The notes below the pieces were generated by a model. The model saw nothing but the letters and a program-made list of their open reading frames with translations. It was not told the DNA's origin and did not search any database. A DNA stretch of 64,000 nucleotides, from the NCBI RefSeq assembly GCF_000003605.2, contig NW_003108087.1:744993-808992 (forward strand), given 5' to 3'. Positions 29,701-44,700 of this stretch are shown piece after piece (the first letter of the stretch is position 1; every line of letters starts with the position of its first letter). Source of the stretch: Saccoglossus kowalevskii (Eukaryota; Hemichordata; Enteropneusta; Harrimaniidae). Made by a program: the position numbers and the translations under genes.

Positions 29701-32700
29701 CAAAGGACACATGCCAGTCAACTAATGCGTCACAAACAACATGGCGGGTCTGTGTTTTTTTAACGAAGCGATCGAGTGATAAAAAATAACCGGTCCCAAT
29801 AAAATTTTACTTTTATTTCATATCAAAAAAAAAGAAGTAACATTTTTTCGATGGCATCATGACTGAGTAAGAGGAATTATTGGTATAATCAGTGTATAAA
29901 AATCGCGAAGTGAGTTATGTCATGTCGTAACTTTGATGATCGTTTGATAGTTTTATTTGTGCGTTCATTACTGTGAATGTAAACATCCTAGAAGTTGATG
30001 GTACGAATAATAAATTACAACAATACGCCAAATAATTACGATTTTTTGAAGGAGAATGTTTTTGGAGTAAATAAGATCATGGAATTCGTGAACATATTCC
30101 TGGCTGAAACGTTTCAAATGCGATTCATTTAACCTTTTATAATAGACATTATTGCAACAATAATTTATGTGTTGCTGTTTTTAGTCTGCAGCATTTGCAT
30201 TTCGAATATATTTCATTTTTAAATTCAAACTCTTCTAAATTGTGAAACATAATGTTTTTACTCAAATAAAAAAATATTTGCACTGTGACCGAGCTCATTA
30301 ATATTCATTGCCAAATTAATATTCATATATCTCATTAATATTCATGACCGACCAGCATTTCTGTTGGGCTGGCGAGATCCCTGACTTATGGCTATACTGG
30401 TATTGCACTACATAGCTAAAATAAACCAACAGTGTGTAGTAGGAGTTAAATGGAACTTACTTGGTGGGAATAACAAGCGGTTTGACTTCCGTTGACTCAC
30501 CAATTACCAACATGATTCTAGATAATGCAGTGAGACCACCACAGGACTGTAAAGCTAACTGATCTGCCTGAACCTAAATACAAAATAAAGTAACATTAAA
30601 ACGACATGCTCTGTGTGAGGTTAAATATGGGCCTCATTTAACATTCACAATGTATTGTTTGTACTAACCTTCTTATCTAGAATCCTGCTGATTTCACCCA
30701 CAGCTCTGTCCAGTGCTGATACTCTGTTCACTGGCCATGGACCACTTCCCTGAGTCTGTAAATACTTATTGATATCTTTCACAGCTTTCTGAAGTCTGAA
30801 GCAAATATTAAAGTCAAATGTATCAGATGAGTGTATTTAATTGAAGACAGACTGCAACGTACATTAAAACATTTTACTGGTGTGGGGTAGAGTGAGAAAA
30901 TAAGGAATCTAGCAAAGAAACATTACAAAACTCGCCCCTAGAGAGGCGCTGTTTGTGTTTGTGTCTGGAGTTCCGGGTCATTTTCTTAACTGAGTCACTG
31001 TAATGCAAGTTCACAACTCTTGGGTCATTTAAACGTATGGCTGCCTTCATCAAGAGAAATTTCCACTTTAATTATCGGTAATGCCAGTTCTATTTAAAAT
31101 TGCATGTTCTGGTTGTACATGCTATACAAGGCCCCTGATATTTTTATACAACATGGTCTAATACTAGTCCACTACCATGCACTGAACTATGTACAGTGAT
31201 GTGAAGGTGTGAATGATATGTCAATAAAAACTTTATTATAATTTGCAGTCACACCATAAACTGTCCAGTTTTCTATGGACTATGTTTAGCATGAAATAAG
31301 AAACCAGATCATGTGTAGCACAGTGCTAGTTCACTACCAAGCACTGAACTATGTACAGTGATGTGAAGGTGTGAATGTCAATTAAAACTTTATTATACTA
31401 TACCAGTGTATCACTGCCATCAATGCATCATTGTGATTGGTTGGGAGACTGTTTTAATTTATGCAAGCCATGGTTAAATAGAGCATAATACACAGTTATG
31501 GTGTTCCAAATAAGGCCCCAGAATATGAATACAAGTACAAGTTCAATGCGTAAACAAATAAAGGGAAGGACATTTAAATATTAGGGAAATTTTGGGGTAA
31601 TATTGATAGCATGAAGATATTATATACATATTTTATTTTAGTAGTGGTTAAATAAAAAATAATTGTACAACCTACAATTTTTGCATGCGACCTTGATTTC
31701 ATTGTCTGCAACATAAACATGGTCGAGTATCATGTACGGGAGCTACCAGAGCAAGATTTTCTTGCAGAAACCGACGAATTCGTCCAGACGAAGAGAAAAA
31801 AAACGCTAATTCACTATTGGATATGGCTTTGGGAGAGTCCACAGGTGCTTGTGTTCTATCATGCCTAATGGATACAATGGTAGTAAAACTTACTTAGCTC
31901 TGTTTTCTGAATCGCTTCCTAGTGGCTTGCACTGATGGAGGTTGTTATCATAATCCTTGCCCTTGGAAGACATTCTCTGTCGAATCTTTCGGGCTCTCTT
32001 GCGAAATGTTTTTTGTCTCTCCTTTTCAGCCACCATTTGTGGATCACTTCTGGCTTCTGGTGCATTGATGATTTGTTTCCAAGAATGGTTTTCCTTAAAA
32101 TAAAAATCAATAACATTTAATTTCATCCATAATCAGAAAATACAAAAGGTACTAAGCGGTTGGTTTAAAATTGGCAAATACACAAATTTTATACTGATGA
32201 ATAATATGTTTGAAAACAAGTGATTACAAACATTTTGAGTTATTGAGGCCACAGGAATTGTTAACAACAATGACGCAGATGAGGACAGACTTTCAGTACA
32301 CTAACAATAACCATTCATTGTCTGTCCATAAAAAGATATTACAATGATTAATGGATATAACAGGAATTATAATCCAAACTTGTCATGGTCACTCACCATT
32401 TCTTCCTCTGACATTGTCTTGCCTTGCAAACTGTCTTGTATTGTTTGTTTGTGTTTCTTTCCATGTAAATGACTGAGTAGGTACACCTCAGAAGAAATCT
32501 AGAAAGAAGGAAACAATTCATAATTATGGTTATTGTATGAGACAGTCAAATGTAGATCACCATGAACAAAATCAAGGTCAAAAGTTTTTGATTTACAGCC
32601 AGAACCAATTAACATAATAAAAATAATAAGAAGTCATTGTAAATGACATGCCGTTCTTAGTGACAATGACATAACATAATGTGCACAGAAAAGACATGTC

Positions 32701-35700
32701 AGAATTACAGCTATTGAACAGCAATATGTCGGCCAGTCAGAGGATATGAAACAATGTATGCCTTCAAGTCTATACAGGTCCATGATGTTCATTTGTAGAG
32801 ACTGATTTGAATTGAACTGAAATCCATTTCCAGAATGACCTGATGTGTGATGTATGTGTGAAGTTTAAACTTGATTGGTCCAGACCTGTATGAGATATGG
32901 CTCTGTGAACTGCATTTGTTTCCAGTGAAACTATTCTGGATTTTATTGTGACATAAAAATGCCTGATATGTGTGAAGTTTGAGCTTGATCTTGCCGTTAA
33001 TATTACATAATACTTGTGACCATCTGTCCTATCCCATCAAAATCATGTGATCTTTCATTGCATGCTTAGTAAAGTTACATTACCCTTATTTCTAATCTAC
33101 CCATGATAAAAGTTGTCATCACTTACCAATACGCTACAAACAGAACAAAATTTCTTTTTCTCGTAGGGTGTCTGCTGTGGTACAATATCAGTAGTTGCGA
33201 AATTACGAAGTGTACTGAGCTCCATTGCTTTCTCTCGTCTCTCTTCTATCAGTTTTGTGTGTCTCTTAGTGCTTTGGTCATGCTATGCAAATGAACATAA
33301 AAATAACAAAATCGATGAATGCATGGATTTTTTTTTACCCATTGAACATCATATTTTGTCACACCAAAAATTATATGACGCAATATTTTTCACATTTTTA
33401 GGTATTTTGGTTATCCCAGTAATTAATTACAAACCAAATGTTAATAATTTTTTTGTTCCTGCAGATCTTGATAAAAAAATTTTAAATGAATTAATTTATA
33501 CAATGGATTAAATGTAATTTATGCAAAGAAGCTATGTTTTGACTGCAAGAATTTAAACTGTTAGCATTTGCTCAATTAGTAGCATATGCGCTTATGCAGA
33601 AATAATATGCAAATATATGCAAATAATAAAGGTGTTTCAATGATCTGGCAGACAAAAAAATATTGTTTCATTTGAGTGCACTTCTAGTAGAGATGCGATT
33701 GTAATCGAGTGAATATGGTACATGTAATTACTGTAGAACCATTGAATATTCAAACAAAATTGAAAATTGTGAAATTAAAAACACACAAACATTATGTTGT
33801 TTTCAACCATAGTTTGAAGGTAAGAACCTTGTTCTGAGTTCTGGTCAGCGTAATGAAGTTTGAATTTATTCGTGAATTCTGAACTTTTATTTAATAATTA
33901 CTGTAAAATCTGTATTAAAAGCTGCGGCTTCTATTGAAATGGTACAATACAACAGAGGGTGTGCATCTATTAGAGCATCTACACATATGAGAAATGGTGA
34001 ATTTTTGGTTCTCAATTGTTCAAAAAAAATGTGTGCGGCTTCTATAAAGGATGCGGCTTCTAATACAGATTTTACGGGTAATTACTAATATCGGTCAGTT
34101 AAAGTGAACATGACAATAATACTAGTCACAGTATTATACATGGTGGCACACAGTTGCTTCCAAGACAGGATTTGTTCGTTATTTTTGCACAAACCTTCTG
34201 TTGTATTTTCTTCTGAATTTCCTCCTCTTTGGCTTTCTGTGCAGCATCCAATGCAGCAAGACGTATTTCTCTCTCTCTGCAAAACAAAACAAAGTTTGTC
34301 ACAATGGTAGTTATCACATATACTATTACCACATTATCTCTACTAGTAGTGCATGTGCTCACATATAAAATGAGATGTGAGAATATTGTCTATAATAATG
34401 AATATACATGTAATACATTTTTGGTTTATTTGATCTTCAATAGAAGATGTGTTTCTAATATAGCAAACATATTTCCAAATACCTGGCTTTGGATTTAGCA
34501 GTTTCTTCCCTTGCCATATCTCGTTGCGATTTTATTTCAGTTATCTTAGATTCTTGGTCTTTTCTATGTCTTTGCATGGCTTCCAATTTAGCCAATCTTT
34601 CCTCTTCTAAGGCACGCCTTCTTTCCTACAAGAGACAAAACACAGTTACTGTTATAATATTTTATCGCTGTAAAGGTTCCACGTTAATTGAGTCTCCCAG
34701 TAAACACATAATACATTATGTCTGCTTCTTTTGTCAGGTGTTGGCTGAGTATTGGGGGTAGTGACACACTGATTACCAGGGCTAGTGACACAATGACACT
34801 GGGTGAGGGGATAGAGACACACTGATAGGCGGAGGGCCCGGGTAGTGACATACCGATTACCGATACTGAGGAAGTGATATTATGACTGCCTTTTGTCCTA
34901 GGTCCTGCAGATCGTGATCATATCATAATATGGGTTTAACACAAAGCACTGCACCATGTTAAGAGCGATACTGTCAATATAAGTGATGGAGTCTACCTCA
35001 TTTACATACTAGTATAATGAATTGTTATCTTTCGTATAGAAACTCATGATGTCTGAAAGAATATATGACACGAGTCAAACAGTGATGGAGAGATGGTTAC
35101 AAAATTTTACATTATATTCATTCGTGTATTGCAATTACCTGTGCAGCCTCTTCTTTTGCAGCTTTCTCCTCCTGTCTTCTTTGTCTTTCCTCCACTATAT
35201 CTTGCAGCCTGGCTTCATTCAGTTCGTATCGTGTTAATATTTCATGACGTTTGTTTTGAGCTTCAAGTGTATTGATGAATGCAATCTCATTCACCTTTAT
35301 ATATGAAAAAACACACATTATTAGTAAAACTCTGCAAATCTCAATGTAAATATGGAATTATTGTTTTATAAAAACATATCTAGGAAATGAAAATTCCCAA
35401 CTGTCAGTGAAAGAGCAATGGCATTAGAGGTTATGATCATCAGCCAGCAGGTGTTCAGCACCAATATATAGCAAATTTGATCAAAACTTGTAACAGTGTC
35501 TTAATACTTTTGCCTCTTCTTCCTGTGCTTTTTTTATGACAGCCTGTAACTGTAATGTTCTTTTCTCTTCTGCTTTGTGAAGTTTGTCTTCCATTTCCTT
35601 CTTTTGTTGTTGATGAATTACATTCTTCCAGGCTCTCACTTCATTTATCTAGTTGTTAAACAAAATATTGTCAATTATCTTATTTTGGTTGGAATTGGCA

Positions 35701-38700
35701 CGAGAGGGCGCTATCCAATTTGGATGGAAAGTTTCAAAGTCAGTCATCCATAGGCCATTGTCAAAGCAACGTCCCTTTCACAAATAGATAAAATATATTT
35801 CAACGATTTCTTTACGGAATAATTCTCAACGAAACTTAGAAATATACAGTCCCTAAAATTGCCCATTGCAAAATTCAACCAACAAACCAGTTTGGTGCTA
35901 CTAGTTTCTTGCAGGAGTGAGTTCTATGCGCGATTTTATTGTGTTCAAAATTGTTTCTCACACAAACACACAGTGATTTCTCAAAATGCATACTAATTAG
36001 GTAAATTGTCACTTATAAGAGTTATTGAAAACATTATGTGAAATTTTGAGGAATAGTACTAAAGTGGAATATCAATGTTCTTCTGCATTCTCCATGAATT
36101 TTGCAACTTGATATGATCAGGGTAAAGAAAAAAACCTACTAGTTACTTTTAACAGTTTGCTTGACTGATCAAAGTGTGTCTTTTAGAGTCTTTTTCAGCT
36201 CGTAATAATAGAATCTGTCAATTTAGAAATGGCTTGCTAGATATCGGAAAGCATTTTGGAAGTTTTACTGAATAGACAAGTTGTTCATTGCTCATGAATA
36301 TTAGTTTACGTATTGTCACTGGATTTCATTTTTTCCCAGTATGAAAACCCAAAAAAGGGTTATATCAAACATATGATAATAGAGTATTCTATTCTATTCT
36401 ATTCTATTCTATTTAATGTAAACAAAACCTATTTTATTACCTACAGTATTTTATTTTTGATTATCGACAGACATTCAAGTTTTTGTGGATAAACACACTA
36501 TGGTGACACAGAGACCACAATTTCCATATTTACCCTTTCATTAAGCATTCGCAATTTATGCGCTTTTTCTTCTTGCAATTTCTCTCGTAGCTGTTGAGCC
36601 TTGGCCTGTTTCTCTTCATGGATTCTCTGTGACTCAGCACGAGTTCTGAAGACATATATAAATTAAATACAAATACATTAACAATCACACAAATTATAAA
36701 ATTTAAAATAAAATTAAATGTAATTTTACTATTATGGATGAGTTGTCAAGACCAGTGCCCACTATATACAAGAGAAATTAATTAATCAAAAAACACACCA
36801 CTAGGTTTTGACTTTTCAGTCAACAATCACATCATGTCTTATTTCTAAATTACTAATTACTAACTACTTGATCGTATTTTCTACATTACATGCATAGCGT
36901 ATATGCAAATGTAGTTAGTGTGCTTCATTTATAGTGTTTATTTCGCCATTTAGTCAGTTACACTCATCATGACATTATAATTTTATGAAATCAAACAATA
37001 CAGCAAGTGAATGGCATTGACATGTAAAGCCTAAAACAAATAGAATGATGCGTTTAGAACAGTTTATATAGTTCAATATTGTTACTTGTATATTATTTAC
37101 TGTAAGTAACAAAGTAATTATCAATAAATCATTAAAAATTTGTTTTTTACCAATGTTGTACAAAATCTGTTTTACATTGTATTCTGTTCTTTGTAATAAA
37201 TATTTAGTTTTGTGGGTCGACCATTAGAAATTCTGGAAAAGGCATTTGTGCAAACTGTGTAAAATATTTTTTTTAACTTGGTTTCAGACTAATTTTCTTT
37301 TTCATGATGATTTTAGTGCAATTTTTCCCTCTCATTCTGTGAAATACTTTTCCACTAAGATTTTGGAGAGCAGATTCCTTTCTGTCACTGATCCCGGCAA
37401 AATTTTTCGTCCATGATTTTTTTTTTTCCCCTGTGCAATTTTTTTTTTATTGAAACTCTTTCCCTTGAGTTTGTAATAGTCAAGCCCTTATATTGTTGAC
37501 ATATTTTGATTATGCATAAATTAAATGAATATTACAATGTATATGTGTTATTGGAACTGTGACAAGAATTAAAAGTGACAGATTCTCAGAAGACCCTTGT
37601 ACAAGCCTACTTTGTTAGTGTTCAGATTGAGAGCTTATTCCCTGTTACCAACTGTTCATCAGTCAGGGTAGAAAGTAAATCAATTCAAAATCATTGTGAT
37701 ACTTTGGCGGGTAGTGAATGTATGTATATACTGTACTTCCCCGATCATAAGCTCCTCCCAGAGTATAACCCCACTCCTTTATTCTGAGACTTAACTTAAA
37801 TTTTGTCAGTACGACATAGCATTTTGATTGGTTAATAAAAGACTTGACCTGTTAGGTCAAAGGATGTTGTTTCAGGTCAAATCGTGCTAAAAAACATCAT
37901 GGGGGAAATTGCTTTGCATGAAGAGTTTATGTATGATCGCTTTTTTTTTCTTCAAAAGACGTACATTGTAATATTCCCTGAACGAAAGATGTAATTTGGA
38001 TAACTTTTGGAAGGTAGTGTGATGGTTACAATGTTGAGCAAAAAAAATCATCTTTTCTGAGTGGTCCTGAAGTATAGCCCANNNNNNNNNNNNNNNNNNN
38101 NNNNNNNNNNNNNNNNNNNNNNNNNNNNNNNAGTGTGATGGTTACAATGTTGAGCAAAAAAAAATCATCTTTTCTGAGGTGGTCCTGAAGTATAAGCCCA
38201 CTCCTTATTTTTCTCGTTTTTACACGTTGACGTTCGGGCTTATGATCGGTATACATGTCAATCAAAAACATTTTCACTGGATCTAATTTTATCGGATGTG
38301 ATGTTGCAGGGATATTCACTATCTTAAATTCACTGGCTTGTGAAGAAAACAAAAAAATTTCTTGTTATTATTGAATAGAGTAAAAGCCTTTATTTTTCAT
38401 GGCATTTAATTTCACTATTTCAATATTATGTGCATATTCATTGGGTTTTAAGTTCATGAATTTGTCAGTGAAACAACAAGTTCTATTACTATTATTTTAC
38501 ATGTTCATGTGAATTTAATTTAGTTGATTTTACTTTACAGCAAAAATAGCAAAATGAATGCATTTACAGTATTGACGAATTTAGCCCATTTAGCTATCAG
38601 CGAATTAAGTGAAAATAAAACCCAGTGAATGGTCAAATCTCATGCAGCATATAAGTCAATTGGGTTATATGTAGGTCAATGGGGATATTTGTAGGTCAAT

Positions 38701-41700
38701 TGGGTTATATGTAAGTCAATGGAAATATTTGTAGGTCAATGGAATATATGTAGGCCAATGGGGATATATGTAGGTCAATGTTGTATATAGGGCGATGGAA
38801 CCAGCAGCAATTCACAAAGGCCACAAAGGACTTTGCTAAGAATTTTGTTGTTGTTATCACCTGTTAATTATGGTATAATACAATAGTCAATAAATACAAT
38901 TTTTTTGCAAAACAAAAAAACATTTCATGAAATGTGAGGTTTAGACCACAGATGATGTTAATTCATAACAACCCAACACCATTACCCACAATCCTTTGCA
39001 ACACAGGATTAGTTCAGTCTGTGCTGCCACAAACCTACCTTATTCTGTTTTTTACATTTCACAAAAAAAAAAGAAAAGAAAGAAAAAATGATTACATGAT
39101 TGTATGAATCCTAAAAGATTGTCAATCTAGTTCAAATGATTGACACTTGTCCAAACTGTTCAGTCTGCTGTGCATGACCAGACCAGAGTTTTTATAGTTT
39201 TTCTTCCTTTCATTACGAGTAAAAGTTCTGACCTATGAAGCAGAATAATGCACTACAACTAAATTAAGAAATGAAAGAATAATTTATAGCAGTACAAAGA
39301 GTCAAGGAAAGGAAAATGATAATTTGTGACATACACTAATAACAGAACAAAAGTTGAGGATATCAAAGAAAATGTCAAAGAAATAGAGAAGGGAAGAACA
39401 TGCAAGCTGGATGTCAAGACACCAGATGGACACCAGAGGACAAAGAGAAACATAATGTCAGGGGGAAACATTCCAGTGGAAGGTCAGAGAATACTGGAAA
39501 GATATGAACAAAGCATCAAGATCATCATGGTGATGGTCAAGTTCAAGAAAATGATGACGATAATAAAGATGATAATCGAAATGAAGACAAGAGGAGAAAT
39601 AAAATTTCAATGTTTTGTAGTGAGTGAAAAACAGTAATTTTTTTAGCAACATAGAGACAGTATGCTAATCTATAAATGTGGCTCCTTGTATTAAATATGA
39701 GTAGACAAACACATACCTTTTTCTTGATGGTGACGACAACTTCTCATGCATATGTAATGCATGACCTGGTGACCTCTCAGTTGACTCTACGATATCACCC
39801 CAAGATGATGTCTCTCGTTTATCATACTGATCAATGATATCACCCCAGTCCAACGTCTTTTGAGACAACTCCAAGGAGCTCATAGTATTCTGAAATATCA
39901 TTGTTGAATGCAGTGACTTATACATGCGTTGTTCAACCATTCTTATATTGATCCCTGGGGACGCTATGCACTCTTGTTAAGGATCGATTTATTTAAGGAT
40001 AACCAACAGAACTAAAGCCTATTTACAGACTCTGAATTAAAGCAAGTTCTAGCCATCCCATTGTAATCCACTTGTGTAACAACGTTGCTGTAAATTTTGC
40101 ATTGAGGACGGAACAGCTAAGAGGACCGACCTATTTACAACACCTACTGGTATGACATTAAATAATTGTCACAATTATAGTTATATTAAGTGATTTGAGC
40201 TAAACTGAATGCAGTAAGTTATATAAATGCTAACAATCGCATCAGACACTATTTTCATTGGTTAATGACATGTGAGGTAAAATGCAAATGACCGCATCAT
40301 ACAACATCATTTTTGTCATGTCAATTGAGACAGTGTACAGAACATAAAGTAATAAAGATTAATTTGTTATTGACAGTTTTTGAAGAAATGAGAAGCTTTG
40401 CTCCAAAGTTTAATTTTTTTGTAATGTTTCAAATTAGTGATTTGTGTGACACTAAAATAAACTTGAAATACACCATGACAGCTAACAGACAATAATTCAG
40501 CATCTTACCCCAAGATCACTTTCCTCTTCATTTTCTGTTTCAACTACAATTTCTTTATTCTCTTCTTCTTCAATTTCTTTGAAAAGTTTTTCTTCCTCTT
40601 CTATTGCAGACGCCATCGCCTCTTCTTGACATTTCTCTAATTGTGTAGTTAACGTCTCTTCTTCATCAAGTACTGCCACCATAGCCTGGTATGTAAGTGA
40701 CAAGATGGAATTTGTACAATAGTTTCCTTTGAGTGGTTATTGAGACATATAAACAAAGGATAGTACTCAAACATGACATTAATAATTTTTAAGGTACCAA
40801 CATTTGTGATGTAGTTTATCCCAAATAATAGAAATCAGAACATTCAACGAGTGCAGACATGTTTTGGAATAAATGCAGAAACAGCTTTTCACTGAAATCA
40901 ATTGTTTTCAGTGCTACATGTAGATGTTACATCTGTTTGCATGTCTAATTTTAAAACACCATGATATTTTTGAGAGTAGCAGGGTTCTGATACTTGATTA
41001 AAGATTATACTACAAGCCCTTTCATGGTAATTATTAATCTATTATACAAAATATAAGTTTAACTCAATTATTAAAAATGGTGTGCACATATAGTCCTCAT
41101 TTCCTCACCGGTGAGAAGCCAACTACAAGTTATAGAGGGATTACTATTCTATTACAATGTAGTCACCTAGTTGACCCTTCACATGATGAGATACATGTAG
41201 TCAAACAGTAAATTTTACTACCATACTGAATTATTTAAAACAAGCCATGCATGACACAGTCCCTGTTAGTTATCAAATTGAAGATATATAGTTTTGTTTA
41301 TAGTAATATAGCTGGAATATAACCATGTCAGGAATATGATTATGATTGTTTAACATTAAAATGATTGACATTTGTATCTGATCGTCAAACAAGTACTTGT
41401 CCATATTGGGAGATATTACTCTGGAACATCATTAATTAAAACAAAATCAGCCATTTTGAAAACATGTATATATCTATAACATGATGTATAACAAATATAT
41501 AAAATTTTAACATAATCAGCCAAAGCATGTCAGAGATATGGAACTATAAGCACATTTATTAAAACAAAATGGCCGCCAGTTAGCCATTTTGAAACCGATC
41601 TGAAAAATAAAATGACATGCATCAGGAACCCGTAATGTCTAATGTATATACCGAGTTTGAACGAAATCCATCCATGAATGCTTGATATTTGATGATTTTT

Positions 41701-44700
41701 TTAGCACAAAAATGGCCACTATTTGGCCATTTTGAATAGGATCGTCAAACCAATATATCTGTATATCTTTGACATGATGTATATTGAATATTAAAAATTT
41801 GAAAAAAATCAGTCAAAGCAAGTCAGAGATATGGGTCTAGAAGTCCATTCATTATAACAAAATGGCCACCAGTCAGTCCTTTTGAATCCGATCTGAAAAA
41901 TAAAATTGTTTGCAACAAGGTCCCATAATGTCTACTGTATATACCAAGTTTGAACAAAATCAATGTGTAAACAGCCGAGAAATGCTTGATTATGATTATT
42001 CGGCCATCTTGAATCAGATCGTGAAACAAATTAACGTGCATATGTAATAATATCATGTATGATGTATGTGTGAAGTTTGATTATGGTTCGTCGAGGCATT
42101 TCTAAGAAACAGGTCCGGACGCATGCATGAACGCACGGAAGCACAGACACACAAGGGTCAAAACACAAGTCCTAAAAACAAAATCCCAATAATAGTGTAA
42201 ACGACAGACAATACAGGATCCCACAATTCCACAGCTCATTCCTGAGACTTGACAGGGTCCCTTTCACATTTGACCCCAAAATGAGAAAAGAACTGATTTT
42301 CATACTCACACTTTGCAGCTGAGATGCCAGTTCATCATCTTCTTGCTTCATTTCGTTATCAGAGGTTACAACATGCTCTGTTCCTTCTAAGTGATATAAA
42401 AAAATGACATCATAACATTAACCACTCATTGCGAATTATGATTACAGTGTAAACAATACAGTTATTTTTTTTACCAAACCAATTATTGACTGATGGTATC
42501 CAAGTGGTGTGATATGCAGTGATATACATTTCTAAAAATAATAATTAAAATGAGTGAATTTGTTCAAGAATTGATTAGTTTTTTGCTTGGATTGTTTTTC
42601 ATGTTTTGCAAAGCATGTATTTATGTGTGTTTTGTAGTTTTGAATACAGCGATAATCTCACTCATTTCCGTTTATGTACTCAAGCCTTTCTAAGCATCCA
42701 CTGATGCTATTGGTTAAAAATATACTTAATGTCAAATGTCAAAGTTGTGTAGAGATTTCTAGTTTCAAATGGGTTTAGTTCAGACAGATTTTCAGTTAAA
42801 ACTGGGTTCAGTTCAGACAGGTTTCAAGTGGAAAATGGGGTAAGCTTATTCGGGTTTTTAAATTAGGACTGTGTTCAGTTTAGACAGGTTTCCAAATGAA
42901 AATGGGTTCAGTTCAGACAGGTTTCAAGTGGAAAATGGGGTCATTTCGTTCAGGTTTGAAATTGAAATTGTCATGATAGACTGACATTCAGCCCTAACTA
43001 ATCGATAGAAGGTATTTTGGCTCCATGGATGAAGTATTATTGACCTATTGCTAATTTGCATATTTATGAGTAAACCTAATGCTAATTTGCATATTTATGA
43101 GTAAACCTAATGCTAATTTGCATATTAATGAATAAACCTGATGCTTAACATTTGCATATTAATGAGTTAAACTGATGCTAATTTGCATATTAATGAGTAA
43201 ACCTAAAGCTAATTTGCAAACTAATGAGTAAACCTAACGCTAATTTGCATATTGATGAGTTGACCTGTTTATTTCAAACCAAACTCCAGATTTTGATCAA
43301 AATTAAAATAAAACAATGACAAATTTGGTCAAATTTGTAGTGACCGTTAACATTAATGCTAAATAATTATTTACACTCATGTGATAGACATGATACAAAT
43401 AATAAATACAAGTTTATATAGCGCCTAGTATCCATCGCAGTGATGCTCAATGACGCTTAGTTTCACAGATAGGCTTGCTGAAACAGGTAAGATTTGAGTT
43501 TTGTTTTGAAGATGTTCACATTTGGTGCAGAACAAATGTCATTCAGTAATTGATTTCATAAAGATGGCGAGGAATGGGCGAATGACCGGTCACCATAATT
43601 CTTGAGATGAGTTCTAGGTACAGTGTATGTTTCTTACTTGAGCAAAGGGTTCTCTGGTTTTGATTTTTGTGAATAAGGTTCCGATATGTATGGTGGTGTC
43701 AATCGATGAAGTGACTTGCATGTGATTAGTAAAATTTTGAAGTGTATCGTATAGTGAACTGCCAACCAATGTAATTTACAAAGAACAGGAGTGATATGAT
43801 CAAATTGTTTGGTATGTGTTAATTAGACGGGCAGCACAAAATGGAGCCAGTTTATTTGTGAGATTCCCTAATTTGCCCATGACATTCATAATCTGTTTCT
43901 AGCACAAAACAGAGGATTCTGAAACAGATGCATGTGTATATGTATGTGTAAAGTTTGAACATGATCAGTACAGCCATGGTAGCAATATGGCTCAAAAAAC
44001 AGCATTCGTTAATCAAAGACAGCTTAAAAAGAACTCCCGTGTGCTGAAAGTATTGGAGACACATTAAAATTAATTCAAAATTTAAGATTTGCTTTTCAAA
44101 CAAGAAGCTTGGCATCTCATTTTTATCTGCTATTTGAGATGCATAACATGAAAAAAATATGATTCACATTATCAAAATTTATACATACATACAGAAAATG
44201 TATTATGCATAGATTTAGGTCTGTATATTGTTTCAGGGCGCACATGTACAAAGTTCATTATAATGTGATGATTAACTAAATTAGTGAAAGGCTGAAAGGT
44301 AAATTATTATGCAAATTAGGTAATTATTATAGATATATATATAAACCTAAATCTAATTTGATCATCACATTGTGTTAGAATACAAATTCATTAAATTAAG
44401 ATAAGTACTGTTGCAGACAATCTTTGTACTGAGTTTTATTGAAATGTGATTAGAACCAAAAATTATTATTTATGTAAATTAGGTAATTAATATGATCTGA
44501 TTTTAATTCAAAACTGAGCAGGTCTGTGCATTGTTCTGGAGCATCAATGTACCAAGTTTCATTGAAATGGAATAATTAGTACATGTGATAGTGTAAAAGC
44601 TGAAAATTGGTTAAATATGCAAATTTGGTATTTAACATGCACATATTTACTTAAAATTAATCAGGTCTTTAGATTGTTCTGGAGCATCTATGTACCAAGT

